From Orrella daihaiensis (lineage in GTDB: Bacteria > Pseudomonadota > Gammaproteobacteria > Burkholderiales > Burkholderiaceae_B), in assembly GCF_022811525.1 (NCBI RefSeq), contig NZ_CP063982.1, forward strand, positions 1,054,001-1,118,000: a stretch of 64,000 nt of DNA. Direction: 5' to 3'. Below, one piece after another: positions 55,901-61,900 of this stretch. Positions within the stretch are counted from its first letter, which is position 1. The number at the start of each line of letters is the position of its first letter. The notes below the pieces were generated by a model, which had not been told where the DNA came from, did not search any database, and was given only the letters and a program-made list of their open reading frames with translations. A program made the position numbers and the translations under genes.

Positions 55901-58900
55901 CTCAAAGCCACCTCTAATGAGCTTATTTTGGTGCGCGATGGCCGAAACGTGACGGTCAGCCTTGGAACTAATGGCGGTTCGGTCGACACCAACGGTAATC
56001 GGGCGTACATCAAAGAAGACGTGCAAGGCACTGGCAACTTCACCAAGCTCGGCAGCGGCCGCCTCGATCTTCAGGCCCACAACACTTTCACCGGCACGAT
56101 CACGGTTAATGCAGGCCATCTGGCCATCTCGGGCAATGCATCGCTTGACAGCACTTCAACTGTGTCAGGCTACGACTACGATAAAAATATCACCATCAAT
56201 GGCAGCTCAATATTTGAGATTGATAGCTCAGCGAACCAAACCTTAAGCGGTGTCATCAGCGGCACGGGTGAGCTGCGTAAGTGGAATAGTGGCACCTTGA
56301 CGCTCACCAACGCTGGCAACAGTTACAGCGGCAGAACATTCTTGGGTTCAGGTGTGCTGAGCGTGTCAGATTTGGATGATGGTGGACAGACCAGTCACAT
56401 TGGTGCCTCTGCCAACACCCCAGGCAATCTTGAATTGCGTGGCGGCACCTTCCGCTACACAGGCGGCTCTGTCACCACAAATCGGTCGATTTTGCTGGTC
56501 AATAGCGGTGGTGCCATTATCGATGTCACGCAGTCGGGCGCAGTGCTGACATTTGGTGGCACGATGGGCGCTGCTGATAGTTCCTCGATGGTGAGCTCAT
56601 CGTTTGCCAAGGCCGGTGATGGTTCGCTTCAGATCGTAGGCAATGCCCGTTACAGCGGCAACACCACAGTCAATGCAGGCCGCTTGATCTTCCAGGGCAC
56701 ACTGACTGGCGGCAATACGAACCATTCTTATGGCTCATTGATCACGGTTGGCACCGGGACAGGCATTGTCTTTAGTCCTGGGGCGGCTGTCACTCAGGTG
56801 GTAACCGGTGAAATCACGGGCGGTGGCGCAGTCTTTAAGACCGATGCTGGCACGCTTGAGCTCACCCAACAAAACACCTACACCGGTGGCACCACAGTGG
56901 GTGGGCTGGATAACCTGGGTACCACTTCTGGCACGAAGATTACCGGTGGCACGCTGTACTTGAACGGGGGCACGCCGAGCGCATCCGGCATTGGCACCAT
57001 TCGTGGCACGCTGACGGTGAACGCGGAGGGTGATTTACCCACAACGGACGCAGCCTATGTCCGCACCACAGTGCAGCTGGGCACCACCTATAACGCCATC
57101 CTCGGCTGGCGCACCGGCCAAAACGTCACTGAGCTGAACATCAAAAATGGCGCATTGGTCGAGAAGCTTGTTCCTGTTAGTGGCACGAGCAACGAACACC
57201 TCTGGAACATGTCCGGCGGCGTGAATTTTGATGGGGGCGGTGAGTTAAGGATTAACGGTGGTGTGTCATCGGCCACTACAGGTAATTGGTGGGAATGGGG
57301 TGGCACGAGTGTGACCGTCACCAACCCCACCGCGCAAGCGGAGATCAGCGGGCGCATTCGCCTGCGGGTGGACAACACGCAGCCAAGTTTTAACATTCCT
57401 GCGAAAGCTGATGGCGCTGGATACTCGGGCGGTGAATTGCTGATTAGCGCTGCACTCACGGAAAGCTCTGGTGGCGGCGCGGTCACCAAAAGCGGCACAG
57501 GAACACTTGAGCTCTCGGGCTTCAATCGCTACACCGGCAACACGACTGTGAGTGCTGGCACTTTGCTGATTTCAGGCGGCGGTTCTCTGTCTGCGTCAGA
57601 TGGCGGTAACTATGGTGGCAATATCGTCATTAACGGCACGCTGACCAATGCCACCACGGCAGCACAGCAATGGAATGGAGTCATTACCGGTTCGGGCACG
57701 TTGAATCAGCAAGGCAACAAGCTGACCCTGACCGGCAATAGTTCCTTTACCGGCACCACCAATATCGCCGATGACAAGACCCTGCAAATCGGTGTGAGGA
57801 CCAATACGGGTGTACTGGGCACTGGCACCATCAACGTGGGTGACGGTTCTGAACTTATCTTTGATCGTACGGGTGACTCAACGGTTGCCAACACAATTGT
57901 TAGCGCCGGCACGAATGACGCCAGCACAGTAATCGTCCGAAGCTCAGGCGCCTCGGGGCAGGGCAGTTTTAACTTCACCGCATCCAATGCGGACCTTGCC
58001 GGTGACATCATTGTTGACAAAGCCCGGCTTTTAGCCACCGGTGGTCTGGGCACAGCCGACATTGATGTATTGGACCAAAGTCAGCTGATGGTTTCGATCG
58101 GCTCGAACACTTTAACGAACGATATTTCGATTATTGGTGACGGCTGGCTTGAGGGTGCAGGACGTTTAGGTGCCATTCGACTGTCGAGCGGTACCTTGTC
58201 TGGTGCCATCACATTGACGGGTGACGCCCGGATTACGAATTTCGGATCGGGCGATCGCGGCACCATCACCGGCATCATTAGTGAAACAGGTGGCAGTTGG
58301 AATCTGGAAAAAACCGGGGCCGGTACGCTGCGCCTGACCAACAAGAATACCTTTACGGGTGATTTCCTGATCGAGAACGGTATTGTTGAGTTGGCCAGTG
58401 CCGATGGTCCTGCGATTATCGGTGATGTGGTGCTCGGTACCGGCAGCAGCACCGAGCCCTATCTGCGCATGTATGAAGATAACCAGTTTGGCGCAGGCGT
58501 TGAACTGACATTTGGTAACACGGCTGGCAATTGGGGTCGGTTTGAGCTGCGCGGTACCAACCAGACACTGGCTGGACTGAACGGTGGCAGCACCAGCACG
58601 CAGGCAGGCGCTGTGATCCAAAGCCGCAGCTGGAGCAGTGCCGATGCTGATCACGCCACCGATGGCACGTTGACCTTAAACGGCAGCGGCAGCTATGAAT
58701 ACAACGGTTATCTGCGCGACACACAGAATGGTGGCACCAAGAAACTCAATATCGTCATGACCGGCACCGGCAGCCAGACACTGGCGGGCACTCAGCTCAC
58801 CTACACCGGTACCACCACGGTTGAGAACGGCACGCTGGTCATGGCAGGCAGGCGTGCCAATGTTACAGGGGCTGACTACACCATTAACAATGGTGGCACC

Positions 58901-61900
58901 TTGTCCTTCACCATCGGCGATATGTGGGGCAACCACGGCGTAGTCGTCAACCCGGTGGTCAACATCAATGCGGGCGGCACATTGACCACCAACACGTTTA
59001 GCAGATTGGGTACGCTAAACATGGATGGCGGCACGCTGACCTCAACGGCAGGTGGCTGGCAAGGTTTTGCGTGGGGATTGGCGGGTAATGTCACGGTAAC
59101 CGATGATGCCACCATGTCAGGCACGGGCACGATTGCGCTAGGCATGGCGCAAGCAAGCGGCACGCAGTTCAATATCGCCGACACCAAGACACTGACGATC
59201 TCAGCAAACCTGGTCAATAGCGCTGGCGTTGGCACCTCGGCCCGCCAAGCCAGTTATCTCACCAAGATAGGTGACGGTGTATTGGTCTTGTCCGGCAATA
59301 ATGACTACAGCGGCACGACCACCATTAATGCCGGTGAGATTGAAGCTGGCTCGACGAATGCATTAAGCAGCAACTCGGCCTTTGTGTTGGCTGATACGGC
59401 CGGCGTGTTGTTAAACCTGAACGACTTCAGTAATACCATTGCTTCGTTAGCAGGCGGCGGTGGCACGGGCGGCAATGTGTCGCTAGGTGAAGGCACGCTG
59501 ACCACTGGCGGCAACAACTCCAACACCACCTTTGCCGGGGTGATTAGCGGATCGACCACAGGCTCGCTCGGCGGCTTGACCAAGGTTGGTTCGGGTTCGA
59601 TGGCGCTGACGGGTGCCAACACGTATGAGGGCATCACGCGCATTGCGGGTGGCTTTATCGACGCGGCGACATTGGCAGATGGCGAGACCGCTAGCAGCAT
59701 TGGTGCCGCCACTGCTGATGTGGCCAACATCGTGCTCGATGGCGGTACGCTCAGATACAACGGCGGCACGGTCTCAATTGATCGTGGCTTTACCATTGCC
59801 GCCAACAGTTGGGGCCGCATTGCGGTTGACCAAAGCAGCAGTGTTGTGCTCACCATGTCGGGCGGCACGGCAGCCACCAATGGCCGCTTCGAGAAGGGCA
59901 ATGTCGGCAAGCTGATCCTCTCAGGTAACAGCCTGTACACCGGTAATACGTCAGTGCTCGGGGGCGTGCTCGAGTTCCAGGGTGGCTTGGGTACTGCCAA
60001 CAGCCCGTTTAGTTACAGCGGCGACATTCTAAACAACACCACGCTGATCTTTAACTACGATCATCAGCAAACCATTGCGGGCGTGATTTCAGGCACCGGT
60101 GACATTGAGCAGGCTGGCAGCGGCACGCTGATCCTCTCGGCACGCAACACCTTCCGTGGTGATACCGCGGTGAGCGACGGTGTGTTGAAGGTTGCACCGA
60201 CTGGACGTCTGTATACCGGCTACACCAGCGCAGCGACGTTGACGATCAATGGCGGCGGCAAGCTGCAGGTCAACACCTGGCGTTGGGGCCAGGACGGCGG
60301 CATTGGTGAGCTCGCCCACGAGTCAGCACGCACGCAAGTTGATAATGGCATCATCGAATACATCGGCAATGCGATTGAGCTTAACAATGGACACGGCTTT
60401 ACCATCGGTGCCGGTGGTGCGACGCTGCTGAACAACACCAACTACGAGTGGAATGCCGGCAGTGGTACCAGTATTGCTAACAGCAGCACACTGACATTTG
60501 ATGGCAGTGGATCAGGCACGATTCGCCTCAATGCCCCAGTGACTGGCACGGGCAATGTGGTCAAGAACGGGTCGGTTCGTACCGTGATTGTGGCCAACAA
60601 CACCTACACCGGTACCACTACGATTAATGCGGGCAAACTGCAGGTTGGTGATGGCGGTTATATTGGTAGCCTGAGTAACGCTACCACCGTCACTATTAAT
60701 GCCGGCGGTACCCTCGAGTACCACCGCGGCGATCGCCAGAATGTGGAAGGCCAGATATTTGTCGGCCACAACATCACCGGTGACGGTACGCTGCGATTCA
60801 AGAGCAACAACAGCACGGTCAATGGTGCCGGTGACTATCGCTACACCGGCACTAATACGCTTTCTTCGGCTGGCACCTACGAGATCGACAACGCCCGTCT
60901 AGTCGTCTTTAATCAAACCAACCTGGGTTCAAGTGGCACGACCGTCAAAATCAAAGACGGTGGTCAGCTCTACTTGGGTTCTGGCGGCACGTTCTCAAGC
61001 CCCCTAGAAATTGAAGGCATGGGCTGGAAGCAGCCTGATGGCACGCAGTGGGGCGCGTTGTTTGGTTTCAGCTACACCGGTTCGAACGGCACTGGTGCTG
61101 GCGGTGGTGCGATCACGTACAGCGGTGACATCGATCTGACCGGTGATACACGCATGAGCGTGTTGAACTTTGGGGATATGGCGATCACCGGCACTATCAG
61201 TTCTTCCGGTGGTGACTACGGCATTGAGTTGACCGGCAACAAGACCTTAAGGCTGAGCGGTTCGAACAGCTACACCGGCGCCACGCGCTTGGTCAGCGGT
61301 GTGCTTGAAGCCAATACGATTGCTAACGGTGGCACGAACAGCAGTATTGGGGCTTCGACCAGTGATGCCAGCAACCTTTTGTTTGCCGGTGGCACGCTGC
61401 GCTATGTTGGCGCGGCTAATGCCGACACCAATCGCAGTGCCGTTTTGGAAAACAACATCACCGCCACGATTGATGTGGCCGATGCGGATGCGACACTCAC
61501 CTTTGGTGGCGCGCTCACCGCAAGTGGTGCTAACCCCAGCACGGCTCGCTTCACCAAAAACGGCGCAGGCAGCTTGGTGCTGCAGGGTGACAACCGCTAC
61601 AGTGGCGCGACCACCGTTTCAGGTGGTGTGCTCGAGATCAGTGCTGCTGGCACCATGACGAGCGGCAACACCGCCAATACCTACACCAACACCATCAGCA
61701 TTGGCAATGGCGCAACGTTCAAGTTTGCCAACAACGATGGCGATAGCCAGTCATTGACGGGCGTGATCAATGGTGCCGGTAACTTAGTGAAGGCGGACAA
61801 CAGTGAGCTTACGCTTGATGCCAACAACACCTACACCGGTGGCACCACGGTTGATGGCGGCACCTTGTGGCTGGCTCGTGGCGGCAGCGTAGGCACGATC

